Part shown: positions 1 to 6,775 of the stretch, piece after piece
Position numbering within the stretch: the first letter of the stretch is position 1
Layout of the letters: every line of letters begins with the position of its first letter
NCBI GenBank assembly: GCA_024403175.1
Contig: JAKSSI010000073.1
Location: forward strand, 1 to 6,775
Direction of reading: 5' to 3'
DNA length: 6,775 nt
Source: Clostridia bacterium
GTDB taxonomy: Bacteria; Bacillota_A; Clostridia; Peptostreptococcales; Anaerovoracaceae
Notes under the pieces: generated by a model
The model's database searches: none
What the model saw: the letters and a program-made list of their open reading frames with translations, nothing else
What the model was told of the DNA's origin: nothing
Program-made: the position numbers and the translations under genes

Positions 1-29
1 CTCGTATAAAAACGAAAGCTGGTGAACCT

Positions 30-1544
30 ATGGAATTAAGACCGGAAGAAATATCAAAAATTATCCGATCTCAGATAAAACATTACAGTACCAAGATCAA
101 TCAGTCTGAAACAGGCATGGTTGTTCTTATCGGTGACGGTATTGCCAGAGCTGCAGGCCTTGAAGGCTGCATGGCAGGCGAACTTATCGAATTCCCAACA
201 GGCGTTTACGGAATGGCACAGAACCTCGAAGAAAATTCTGTTTCCATCGTAATGCTCGGACCTGATGACGGAATCAAAGAAGGCGATACAGTTAAGAGAA
301 CCGGAAGAGTAGTATCCGTACCTGTTGGCGAAAAGTTAATCGGCCGTGTAGTAAACGCACTCGGCGAACCTATCGATAACAAGGGCGACATTACTTGCGA
401 AGAATACAGACCAATCGAATCCCCTGCTCCAGGTATCCTTGAAAGAAAGAGCGTATTCGAACCACTTCAGACAGGTATTAAAGCTATCGACGCTATGATC
501 CCTATCGGAAGAGGCCAGAGAGAACTTATCATCGGAGACCGTCAGACAGGTAAGACAACAATTGCAACAGATACAATCATCAACCAGAAAGGTAAAGATG
601 TAATTTGTATCTACGTAGCTATCGGTCAGAAGAGATCTACAGTTGCAAACCTCGTATCCAACCTCGAACAGGCAGGAGCTATGGACTACACAATCGTTGT
701 ATCCGCTACAGCATCCGAACCTGCTCCACTTCAGTACATTGCACCATATGCAGGTTGTGCAATGGGCGAACACTTTATGCACCAGGGCAAGCACGTACTC
801 ATCATCTACGATGATCTTTCCAAGCATGCCGTAGCATACAGAGCCCTCTCCCTGCTTATCAGAAGACCACCAGGACGTGAAGCTTACCCTGGCGACGTTT
901 TCTACCTCCACTCAAGACTTCTCGAAAGAGCTGCTAAGCTCTCCGATGAAAATGGAGGAGGATCACTCACTGCCCTTCCAATTATCGAAACACAGGCAGG
1001 CGACGTATCCGCATACATTCCTACAAACGTTATTTCCATTACAGACGGACAGATCTTCCTTGAAACAGAACTGTTCAACAGCGGTGTAATGCCAGCTGTA
1101 AACCCTGGTATCTCCGTATCCCGTGTAGGTGGTAATGCTCAGATCAAGGCTATGAAGAAGGTAGCCGGATCCTTAAAGCTCCTCTACTCCCAGTACAGAG
1201 AACTTCAGGGCTTCGCTCAGTTCGGTTCTGACCTTGATAAGGATACAAAGGACCGTCTGGCTCAGGGTGCTAGAATCGTAGAAGTTCTCAAGCAGAACAG
1301 AAATACTCCAGTAGACGTAGCTCTTCAGGTTATTTCCTTCTACGCTGTAACAAATGGATATTTCGCAGAAGTTCCAGTAGAAAAAGTTGGCGCTTGCGAA
1401 GCATCTCTTCACGACTTCATGATTACAAACTGCAGCGATGTTCTTAACAACATCCGAACAACAGGAAAGCTTTCTGAAGAAGACGAAGAAATTCTCAAGA
1501 AGATGATTGCACAATCCGTAAGTACATTCCTTGATACTTTATAG
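30..1544 (+). CDS. atpA: F-type ATP synthase subunit alpha
   Basis: This 504-residue protein is the non-catalytic nucleotide-binding subunit of the F1 head; three copies alternate with beta and help convert rotor movement into ATP synthesis at the cytoplasmic membrane face. The N-terminus [16 protein letters not shown] is the standard family start, followed by a beta-barrel domain (about 25-95), the nucleotide-binding domain (about 96-375) and a helical C-terminal domain. Visible motifs are the P-loop GDRQTGKT (169-176, Lys175), Walker B VLIIYDD (256-262) and the family signature [10 protein letters not shown] (355-364), followed by Arg365, the expected arginine finger. The length is normal. 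The start at 30 has only a weak GGTGA site (21-25) four bases upstream, and its frame is open back to the window edge, so the choice rests on family N-terminus conservation. It is the first complete gene of an atpA-atpG-atpD-atpC run; translational coupling to an upstream atpH is plausible but not visible. Confidence 0.98.
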   Translation: MELRPEEISKIIRSQIKHYSTKINQSETGMVVLIGDGIARAAGLEGCMAGELIEFPTGVYGMAQNLEENSVSIVMLGPDDGIKEGDTVKRTGRVVSVPVGEKLIGRVVNALGEPIDNKGDITCEEYRPIESPAPGILERKSVFEPLQTGIKAIDAMIPIGRGQRELIIGDRQTGKTTIATDTIINQKGKDVICIYVAIGQKRSTVANLVSNLEQAGAMDYTIVVSATASEPAPLQYIAPYAGCAMGEHFMHQGKHVLIIYDDLSKHAVAYRALSLLIRRPPGREAYPGDVFYLHSRLLERAAKLSDENGGGSLTALPIIETQAGDVSAYIPTNVISITDGQIFLETELFNSGVMPAVNPGISVSRVGGNAQIKAMKKVAGSLKLLYSQYRELQGFAQFGSDLDKDTKDRLAQGARIVEVLKQNRNTPVDVALQVISFYAVTNGYFAEVPVEKVGACEASLHDFMITNCSDVLNNIRTTGKLSEEDEEILKKMIAQSVSTFLDTL

Positions 1545-1548
1545 GAGG
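1543..1548 (+). promoter_or_regulatory. Ribosome binding site of atpG
   Basis: A full AGGAGG Shine-Dalgarno sequence lies 8 nt before the atpG ATG. It shares its first two bases with the atpA stop codon TAG (1542-1544), so ribosomes ending atpA stop directly on the atpG initiation region. Confidence 0.9.
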
Positions 1549-1556
1549 AAGGCTAA

Positions 1557-2399
1557 ATGGCCGGAATATCAACAAAAGCAATAAAAGCAAAGATGAAGAG
1601 CATGGAGTCCACCAGGCAAATCACCAAGGCTATGGAGCTTGTAGCAAGCTCTAAGCTCAGAGGCGCCCAGGAACGTGCTATGACTGTTCGCAGTTACTAC
1701 ACCACTCTCTTCGAAGCTATGCAACAGATTGCTTCCTCTACTCCTAGCTTTGGGTCAAACTACCTGAAGAAGGTGTATCCGGGAAAACCGCTTTACCTCG
1801 TAATCGCAGGTGACAGAGGCCTTGCAGGTGGTTACAACAGTAACATCTTTAAGCTCTCTAAGCCTTACGAAACAGACGGTGCTTACGTACTTCCAATTGG
1901 AAAAAGATCCATGGAACACTTCAAGAAAACAAACATGGAAATCATTTCCGATCGTTTTGCAGAGGCTCAGTCTTTAACAGTTGGTATTTGCTACACAATA
2001 GCAAAACTTATTGCTACAGACTTCCTTGCTGGAAAGTACTCTAGCGTTAAGGTTATTTACACAAAGTTCGAATCAATTCTCTCTCAGACACCAACTGAGC
2101 TTGATTTACTCCCTCTCCAGTTTAAGGAGAAGGCAGAAAAAGCAACAATGGATATCATCTATGAATCCGGCAGTGAATCAGTATTTGAAAGCATTGTTCC
2201 AGAATACATCGGTGGCGTTCTCTATGGTTGCCTTACAGAAGCTCTCGCATCCGAACAGGCTGCAAGAAGAAATGCAATGAATGCAGCAAGCAAGAATGCA
2301 GATGAAATGATCTCTAACTTAGACCTTGCATATAACCGTGCTCGTCAGGCCGCTATTACGCAGGAAATTACGGAAATCGTTGCAGGCAGCGATGCATAA
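1557..2399 (+). CDS. atpG: F-type ATP synthase subunit gamma
   Basis: This 280-residue protein is the central stalk (rotor shaft) of F1. Its N- and C-terminal helices form a coiled coil inside the alpha3-beta3 ring, and the middle Rossmann-like domain contacts epsilon and the c-ring. The N-terminal helix has the typical pattern STRQITKAMELVASSKL (about 18-34). The middle domain shows IAGDRGLAGGYN (about 83-94), equivalent to the family SSDRGLCGGYN motif. The C-terminal helix ends with NRARQAAITQEITEIVAG (about 260-277), matching the gamma signature. Length is normal for bacteria. The gene follows atpA by 12 nt and uses an ATG with a strong AGGAGG site at 8 nt. No frameshift or missing motif is seen. 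Confidence 0.97.
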   Translation: MAGISTKAIKAKMKSMESTRQITKAMELVASSKLRGAQERAMTVRSYYTTLFEAMQQIASSTPSFGSNYLKKVYPGKPLYLVIAGDRGLAGGYNSNIFKLSKPYETDGAYVLPIGKRSMEHFKKTNMEIISDRFAEAQSLTVGICYTIAKLIATDFLAGKYSSVKVIYTKFESILSQTPTELDLLPLQFKEKAEKATMDIIYESGSESVFESIVPEYIGGVLYGCLTEALASEQAARRNAMNAASKNADEMISNLDLAYNRARQAAITQEITEIVAGSDA

Positions 2400-3814
<1,415 letters not shown>

Positions 3815-3815
<1 letters not shown>

Positions 3816-4222
3816 TGAGCAATTTCCCGCTTACAATCGTTACTCCTGACGGAAGCGTATATAACGGTGAAGCAAACAGAGTCACAGTTAGAACTACCGA
3901 CGGAGAAGTAACAATACTCGGTCATCACATCAACTATGTAGCAGCTATCGGAATGGGCCCTGCTGTTTTCGGCATCGACGGCGAAAACAGAAAGGCATGC
4001 TGCATGGGCGGAATGGTTTCAATGATCAACAATGTATGCAGAGTTGTTGCAACAACCTTCGAATGGCAAGACCAAATCGATGTGGAAAGAGCTCAGAAGG
4101 CTTTAGACCGTGCAGAAGAAAATATTAAGAACACTCCTGCTGACAATAAAACCGAACTTGCAGCTTTCACAGCAGCAAAGAGACGTGCCATGGTAAGACT
4201 TAGTATTGCCCAGGCAAAGTAG
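3815..4222 (+). CDS. atpC: F-type ATP synthase subunit epsilon
   Basis: This 135-residue subunit sits at the foot of gamma, contacts the c-ring and can inhibit ATP hydrolysis through its C-terminal helices. The N-terminal beta-sandwich (about 1-85) begins with FPLTIVTPDGSVYNGEANRV, the standard family opening. The C-terminal helical hairpin (about 88-135) begins IDVERAQKALDRAEE. Glu83 and the block Ile88-Asp89-x-x-Arg92-Ala93 match the I(L)DxxRA ATP-binding motif described for Bacillus-type epsilon, and the second helix supplies Arg123, Arg124 and Arg128; ATP binding here is inferred. The usual loop NHAPLVAAL is replaced by GHHINYVAAI (36-45), and there is a Cys62-Cys63 pair. The ATG at 3815 overlaps the atpD stop by one base. 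It is the last gene before the operon terminator. Confidence 0.95.
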
Positions 4223-4245
4223 TCAGTAAGAACTTAATACAAAAT

Positions 4246-4275
4246 AAAAAGCACTCTTAAAAAGAGTGCTTTTTT
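4246..4275 (+). terminator. Intrinsic terminator of the atp operon
   Basis: A perfect 13-bp stem (AAAAAGCACTCTT at 4246-4258 with its complement at 4262-4274) has a 3-nt AAA loop and runs into a T tract at 4270-4275. It starts 23 nt after the atpC stop, as expected for the end of the operon. The A tract on the left arm could also give some termination in the other direction. Confidence 0.93.
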
Positions 4276-4444
4276 AATGTTTAAATTACATTTTCGTATA
4301 ATTTATCGATTATTACATAAAAATCGCTTAAATCGGCGTTTTTTAACCATATGAATGTAGTTCTCAGCCACCAATTACCCCATCAATAGATAGCCTAAAC
4401 TTTAATTGTTTATTATCCTATCCGGCCCGCACTATTACCATATA

Positions 4445-4473
4445 TTTACATTTAATACATTTTATGATATATT
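4445..4473 (+). promoter_or_regulatory. Possible sigma-A-type promoter
   Basis: TTTACA (4445-4450) and TATATT (4468-4473) are separated by 17 nt, close to the -35 and -10 consensus. Transcription would begin near 4480 and read through the repeat cluster into the gene at 4826, giving a leader of about 345 nt. The region is so AT-rich that a chance match is a real possibility. I found no better promoter nearer the gene. Confidence 0.35.
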
Positions 4474-4504
4474 ACGTATTAATTCTAATAATTCGTAGAC
4501 TCGT

Positions 4505-4541
4505 TGCGACGAAATACGAACCCTTTTTTCGGTTTGTCGCA
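4505..4541 (-). repeat. Palindromic repeat unit 1 (inverted copy)
   Basis: Read on the minus strand, this 37-nt unit has TGCGAC at the left end, a 25-nt interior ending in TATTTC, and GTCGCA at the right end. The ends are inverted repeats that extend inward to TGCGACRAA / TTYGTCGCA with one wobble pair. A second short stem (CGAA with TTCG) lies inside, so the unit can fold as a hairpin. It matches the three plus-strand units in its ends, spacing and TATTT-containing right interior. Confidence 0.65.
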
Positions 4542-4586
4542 TTTTACCCCTAAAACCACTTAAAATATGCCGCCTATTTGCAATAT

Positions 4587-4622
4587 CACGACGAGATTTG
4601 CCTGAAATTATTATTTGTCGCA
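4587..4622 (+). repeat. Palindromic repeat unit 2 (degenerate left end)
   Basis: This 36-nt unit runs from CACGAC, a diverged form of TGCGAC, through 24 nt to GTCGCA. Its interior starts GAGA and ends TATTATTT, so it matches the other units mainly in spacing, in the CGAC/GTCG core and at the right end. It is followed by GATAATCC, similar to the AAATCC after unit 4. Confidence 0.5.
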
Positions 4623-4638
4623 GATAATCCATAAAAAT

Positions 4639-4674
4639 TGCGACGAACTCAAACATGAAGTATTTTTCGTCGTG
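4639..4674 (+). repeat. Palindromic repeat unit 3
   Basis: This 36-nt unit runs from TGCGAC through 24 nt to GTCGTG, a two-base variant of GTCGCA. The block TATTTTTCGTCG begins 22 nt after the unit start, exactly as in unit 4. Its left arm TGCGACGAA can also pair with the right arm of unit 2 (TTTGTCGCA, 4614-4622), so alternative hairpins between neighbouring units are possible. Confidence 0.6.
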
Positions 4675-4719
4675 AATGGGTCAAAACGGGTTGCGATATT
4701 GTCGGAAATAGGGCATTTC

Positions 4720-4755
4720 TGCGACAAACAAGAAAATCCCCTATTTTTCGTCGCA
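4720..4755 (+). repeat. Palindromic repeat unit 4
   Basis: This is the best-preserved unit: TGCGAC, 24 nt, GTCGCA, with TATTTTTCGTCG starting 22 nt in, as in unit 3. The inverted ends can form a hairpin with a roughly 18-24-nt loop. It ends 70 nt before the start codon of the nuclease-like gene. Confidence 0.65.
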
Positions 4756-4809
4756 AATCCAATAGCACGACCCCAAATACTCTATCATAAGCACTAAAAC
4801 ACAATAATC

Positions 4810-4815
4810 AAGGAG
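4810..4815 (+). promoter_or_regulatory. Ribosome binding site of the nuclease-like gene
   Basis: AAGGAG sits 10 nt before ATG 4826, slightly longer than optimal. It is the only good Shine-Dalgarno sequence near the gene's 5' end and supports that start. Confidence 0.75.
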
Positions 4816-4825
4816 CACATACACT

Positions 4826-5614
4826 ATGATAAACGATTCAACACTTACCCAACTCGTTTCTCAATATGAAAAACGGTTATTAGAAATTGAAAAAGAACTA
4901 AGTAATTGTCCTCCAGGAAGAATTGCTCATGATACACATAGCGGCGTGCCTAGATTAGTTCATGAAACTTATGATTCTACAGGAAGGCATCGCACGAAGC
5001 TTTCAAACAATCCTGATAAAATAAGTGCGTTAATTCGTAAGTATATTTTTTCGGAAGAAGAAAAATATCTAAAAGAAAAATTAAGATTGGTTGAAGCTGT
5101 AGAAAAAAGAATCGTTGATGTAAATTTAGATTCTATAGTTGAAAAGTTAAAGAAAAATCCTTGTATTACTGATGAACTAATTTTAAATGCACTTCGCGCC
5201 GGCGACCCAACAGATTGGGCGAACCAACCTTTCGAGCAACTCGATTGGATGATTGAGGAAAAGCGACATATCACATCTCGCGGTTTGAAAGTAAGATCAA
5301 AATCAGAAATATTGATAGCTGAAAGACTTTATGCAAACAATATTCAATTTAGATATGAGGAAATAATTCATTGTGGAAAGACAAGGGTCGCGCCAGACTT
5401 TACGATTAAAAAATCTAACGGGTCTATTTGGTATTGGGAACATGAAGGACTTACAAGCGCTGATGCATATTTAAAAAGACAAAAACAAAAGCACGAAACT
5501 TATGCATTGCTAGGTATCGTGCCTTGGAAAAACTTAATCGTTACTTACGACAACGAAAATGGCGATATCGATTTACGAATCATTGAATCTGAAATTATTA
5601 ACAAGTTGCTATAA
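4826..5614 (+). CDS. Predicted PD-(D/E)XK-fold nuclease, stand-alone
   Basis: I do not recognise a named gene for this 262-residue protein. Residues 5-27 are charged and probably helical. Residues 28-75 contain PPGRIAHDTHSG and a segment likely to form a beta hairpin, followed by a long charged helical stretch (about 64-115). The C-terminal part (about 150-262) has the order expected of a restriction-endonuclease-like fold: VRSKSEILIAERL (Glu161), RYEE (176-179), PDFTI (Asp191), WYWEHEG (Glu205, His206), then LIVTYDN (237-243). Asp191 and Glu205 would be metal ligands; the classical ExK lysine appears replaced by His206, as I recall in related families. No signal peptide or membrane segment is seen, so it should be cytoplasmic. 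It is a single-gene unit between two terminators, preceded by a palindromic repeat cluster. It uses more ATA, TTA and rare Arg codons than the atp genes. Nuclease activity and any defence or repair role are inferred. Confidence 0.7.
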   Translation: MINDSTLTQLVSQYEKRLLEIEKELSNCPPGRIAHDTHSGVPRLVHETYDSTGRHRTKLSNNPDKISALIRKYIFSEEEKYLKEKLRLVEAVEKRIVDVNLDSIVEKLKKNPCITDELILNALRAGDPTDWANQPFEQLDWMIEEKRHITSRGLKVRSKSEILIAERLYANNIQFRYEEIIHCGKTRVAPDFTIKKSNGSIWYWEHEGLTSADAYLKRQKQKHETYALLGIVPWKNLIVTYDNENGDIDLRIIESEIINKLL

Positions 5615-5646
5615 AAAAAGGACTTCATCTTCGAAGTCCTTTTTTT
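5613..5646. terminator. Bidirectional intrinsic terminator between convergent genes
   Basis: A GGACTTC/GAAGTCC stem (5620-5626 with 5633-5639) and a 6-nt loop are flanked by A7 (5613-5619) and T7 (5640-5646), giving up to 14 bp of pairing. It overlaps the stop codon of the plus-strand nuclease-like gene. The minus-strand SLH gene ends 65 nt away, so the hairpin can serve both genes. No other terminator is seen in 5647-5711. Confidence 0.92.
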
Positions 5647-5711
5647 CTTAACGCAGTTCAAGAAATGATCCACCTAATTTATTTCAAAATTATCGATATC
5701 TATGTGTTCCA

Positions 5712-6775
5712 TTATAAATTGTAATACTCTACGAAGTTCATAATAAGCTTAATTGCTTCGGCTCTTGTTGCTGTTGCACGTGGATTGAGCATGCCATTAG
5801 AACCACTGATGATGCCAATGCCTACAGCCCAGTTAATTGCAGACTTTGCATAATCAAGAACTTCATTTGAATCCTTAAACTTGCGAAGATCTGCAGAAAC
5901 GCCAGCTGTAAGATTCTTCTTTACAGCATACTTGTAAAGCAGAGTTGCAAGGTCTTGTCTTGTAATGTTGTCAGCTGGCATAAAGTATCCATTCTGATTT
6001 CCAGCAACAAGTCCGTTTTCAGCGGCCCAACCTACAGCCTTTGCATAGAATGCATTTGGAGCAACATCAGGGAATGTAGAAGTTCCGTTAATGATTAAAT
6101 CTCTATCCTTTAAGAGTTCAATCTTAGAAAGGATTGTTACAAGTTCACCTCTTGAGAAGTTGAGATTTGGAGCAAACTTACCATTACCTGTTCCGCTTAC
6201 AAGTCTAATTTCAGCAGCCTTGTTTACAGCGTCGGCATACCAAATACTATCAGCTACATCGGAGAATAATGAAGTGCTTTCAAAGCTCTTTACAACTAAT
6301 TCACCGGAATAGTTATCTGTAATAATTGCATAAGGGCCTGTTACGTAGATTCCGCGAGGCGCAACAACGTTAGAGTCCTTATCGTCGGATGTAATGAGTG
6401 TATAAACTCTTCCGCCAACAATCTTTCTTACAGCACTGTTTCCTGTATCAGAAACGATGATAGTTCCATCACTTGCTACTGCAATTCCTAAAGGAGCAGC
6501 AAACTTTGCAGAAGTTGTAGAACCATCAGCAAAACCTTCTTCGCCACCTGCTACTACTGAAAGGCTTCCGCCCTTAATGGATACGATTCTATTTGCACCA
6601 GTTTCGCAAATGTATAAAACACCATCGCTATAGCAAATGCCTGTAGGTTCGTTAAGACCAGCATAGTAAGTTGTAACCTTACCATTCTTATCCATCATTC
6701 TAATTGTACCAGCATCTGTGTCTGCAATGTAAAGATTGCTCTTATCATCTACAGCAAGGCCTGCTGGTCGCATGA
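5712..6775 (-). CDS. NHL-repeat / SLH-domain surface protein (3' part, N-terminus missing)
   Basis: The visible 353 residues are the C-terminal part of a larger protein. The methionine at 6773 falls within an NHL repeat (MRPAGLAVDDKSNLYIADTD), so it is not the start and the gene continues past the right edge. About four NHL-type beta-propeller blades can be seen (visible residues 1-39, 40-76, 77-127 and 137-164), with motifs such as ADTDAGTIRMMD and SDTGNSAVRKI. Three SLH domains follow (about 170-218, 234-283 and 299-349), carrying SRGE, TRQD and TRAE at the position of the conserved TRAE motif. SLH triplets bind secondary cell-wall polymer, so the protein is expected to sit on the cell surface with the propeller as a binding or scaffold module. 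The signal peptide would be in the missing part. The ligand is unknown. Confidence 0.9.
   Translation of the reverse strand, partial: MRPAGLAVDDKSNLYIADTDAGTIRMMDKNGKVTTYYAGLNEPTGICYSDGVLYICETGANRIVSIKGGSLSVVAGGEEGFADGSTTSAKFAAPLGIAVASDGTIIVSDTGNSAVRKIVGGRVYTLITSDDKDSNVVAPRGIYVTGPYAIITDNYSGELVVKSFESTSLFSDVADSIWYADAVNKAAEIRLVSGTGNGKFAPNLNFSRGELVTILSKIELLKDRDLIINGTSTFPDVAPNAFYAKAVGWAAENGLVAGNQNGYFMPADNITRQDLATLLYKYAVKKNLTAGVSADLRKFKDSNEVLDYAKSAINWAVGIGIISGSNGMLNPRATATRAEAIKLIMNFVEYYNL

Larger units (their letters stand above)
4276..4825. other. AT-rich intergenic region without a convincing gene
   Basis: This 550-nt stretch lies between the atp terminator and the nuclease-like gene. Short open frames exist on both strands (4462-4656 minus and 4615-4797 plus), but neither has a ribosome binding site, and both are explained by the palindromic repeats within them. 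The first part (4276-4440) is plain AT-rich sequence with no feature I can support. The second part holds a possible promoter (4445-4473) and four copies of a palindromic element (4505-4755). A structured leader or small RNA is possible but not shown. Confidence 0.7.

Noticed and set aside
336..911. A 191-codon open frame opposite atpA
   Set aside because: It has the same low-complexity antisense character, lies within conserved alpha coding sequence and shows no initiation signal.
4313..4345. Second terminator around ATCGCTTAAATCGGCG followed by a T run
   Set aside because: Only a 3-bp GC stem with a mismatch next to it can form before the T run, too weak to call, and a strong terminator lies just upstream.
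4462..4656. A 64-codon minus-strand frame rich in Arg, Ile and Ser
   Set aside because: It lacks a ribosome binding site and spans repeat units 1 and 2 and part of unit 3, so the palindromic elements explain its openness better than a gene does.
4505..4755. CRISPR array
   Set aside because: The units are degenerate, occur in both orientations and are unevenly spaced (52 and 81 nt between plus-strand copies). There are no uniform unique spacers and no cas genes.
4760..4790. Promoter with TATCAT (4783-4788) as -10 directly upstream of the nuclease-like gene
   Set aside because: The hexamer 17 nt upstream (CAATAG) bears little resemblance to a -35 element, so the candidate at 4445-4473 is preferred.
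4300..5697. TTATCGAT present near both ends of the putative accessory segment as a target-site duplication
   Set aside because: It is an 8-nt match in AT-rich DNA with no terminal inverted repeats or transposase beside it, and one copy lies well outside the terminator boundary; chance is the simpler explanation.

Overview
The window looks like chromosomal DNA of a low-to-moderate GC Firmicute, most likely a member of the Clostridia. The evidence is the style of the F1-ATPase proteins, strong AAAGGAG/AGGAGG Shine-Dalgarno sites, a TTG start codon, U-tract hairpin terminators, and a C-terminal triple-SLH cell-wall anchor on a secreted-type protein. The genus cannot be told from the sequence alone.

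Positions 1-4275 hold the distal half of an F-type ATP synthase operon in the usual order: atpA (alpha), atpG (gamma), atpD (beta) and atpC (epsilon). The genes are packed with gaps of 12 and 18 nt and then a 1-nt overlap. They are closed by a strong intrinsic terminator at 4246-4275. Together they encode the cytoplasmic F1 head (alpha3-beta3), the central rotor shaft and the regulatory epsilon subunit. The upstream genes for a, c, b and delta would lie before position 1. All catalytic motifs are intact. The atpD start is best placed at TTG 2418, not at the in-frame TTG 2400. Epsilon carries the IDxxRA signature linked to ATP binding in Bacillus-type epsilon subunits.

Positions 4276-4825 are an AT-rich intergenic region of 550 nt with no convincing gene. 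It contains the most unusual signal in the window: four copies of a 36-37-nt palindromic element of the form TGCGAC-N24/25-GTCGCA. Three copies are on the plus strand and one is inverted, all within 4505-4755. A plausible sigma-A-type promoter lies just before them at 4445-4473.

Positions 4826-5614 encode a lone 262-residue protein. It has a charged, helical N-terminal half and a C-terminal domain with the motif layout of a PD-(D/E)XK (restriction-endonuclease-like) nuclease: KSE, then PDF, then WEHEG. Its Ile, Leu and Arg codon use differs from both flanking transcription units. With the repeat cluster it may be an accessory insertion between conserved genes. A bidirectional terminator (5613-5646) separates it from the next gene.

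Positions 5712-6775 carry, on the minus strand, the 3' part of a gene for a surface protein. NHL-type beta-propeller repeats are followed by three SLH domains, and the N-terminus lies beyond the right edge. The ATP synthase genes form one functional unit; the nuclease-like gene and the SLH protein have no visible functional link to them.
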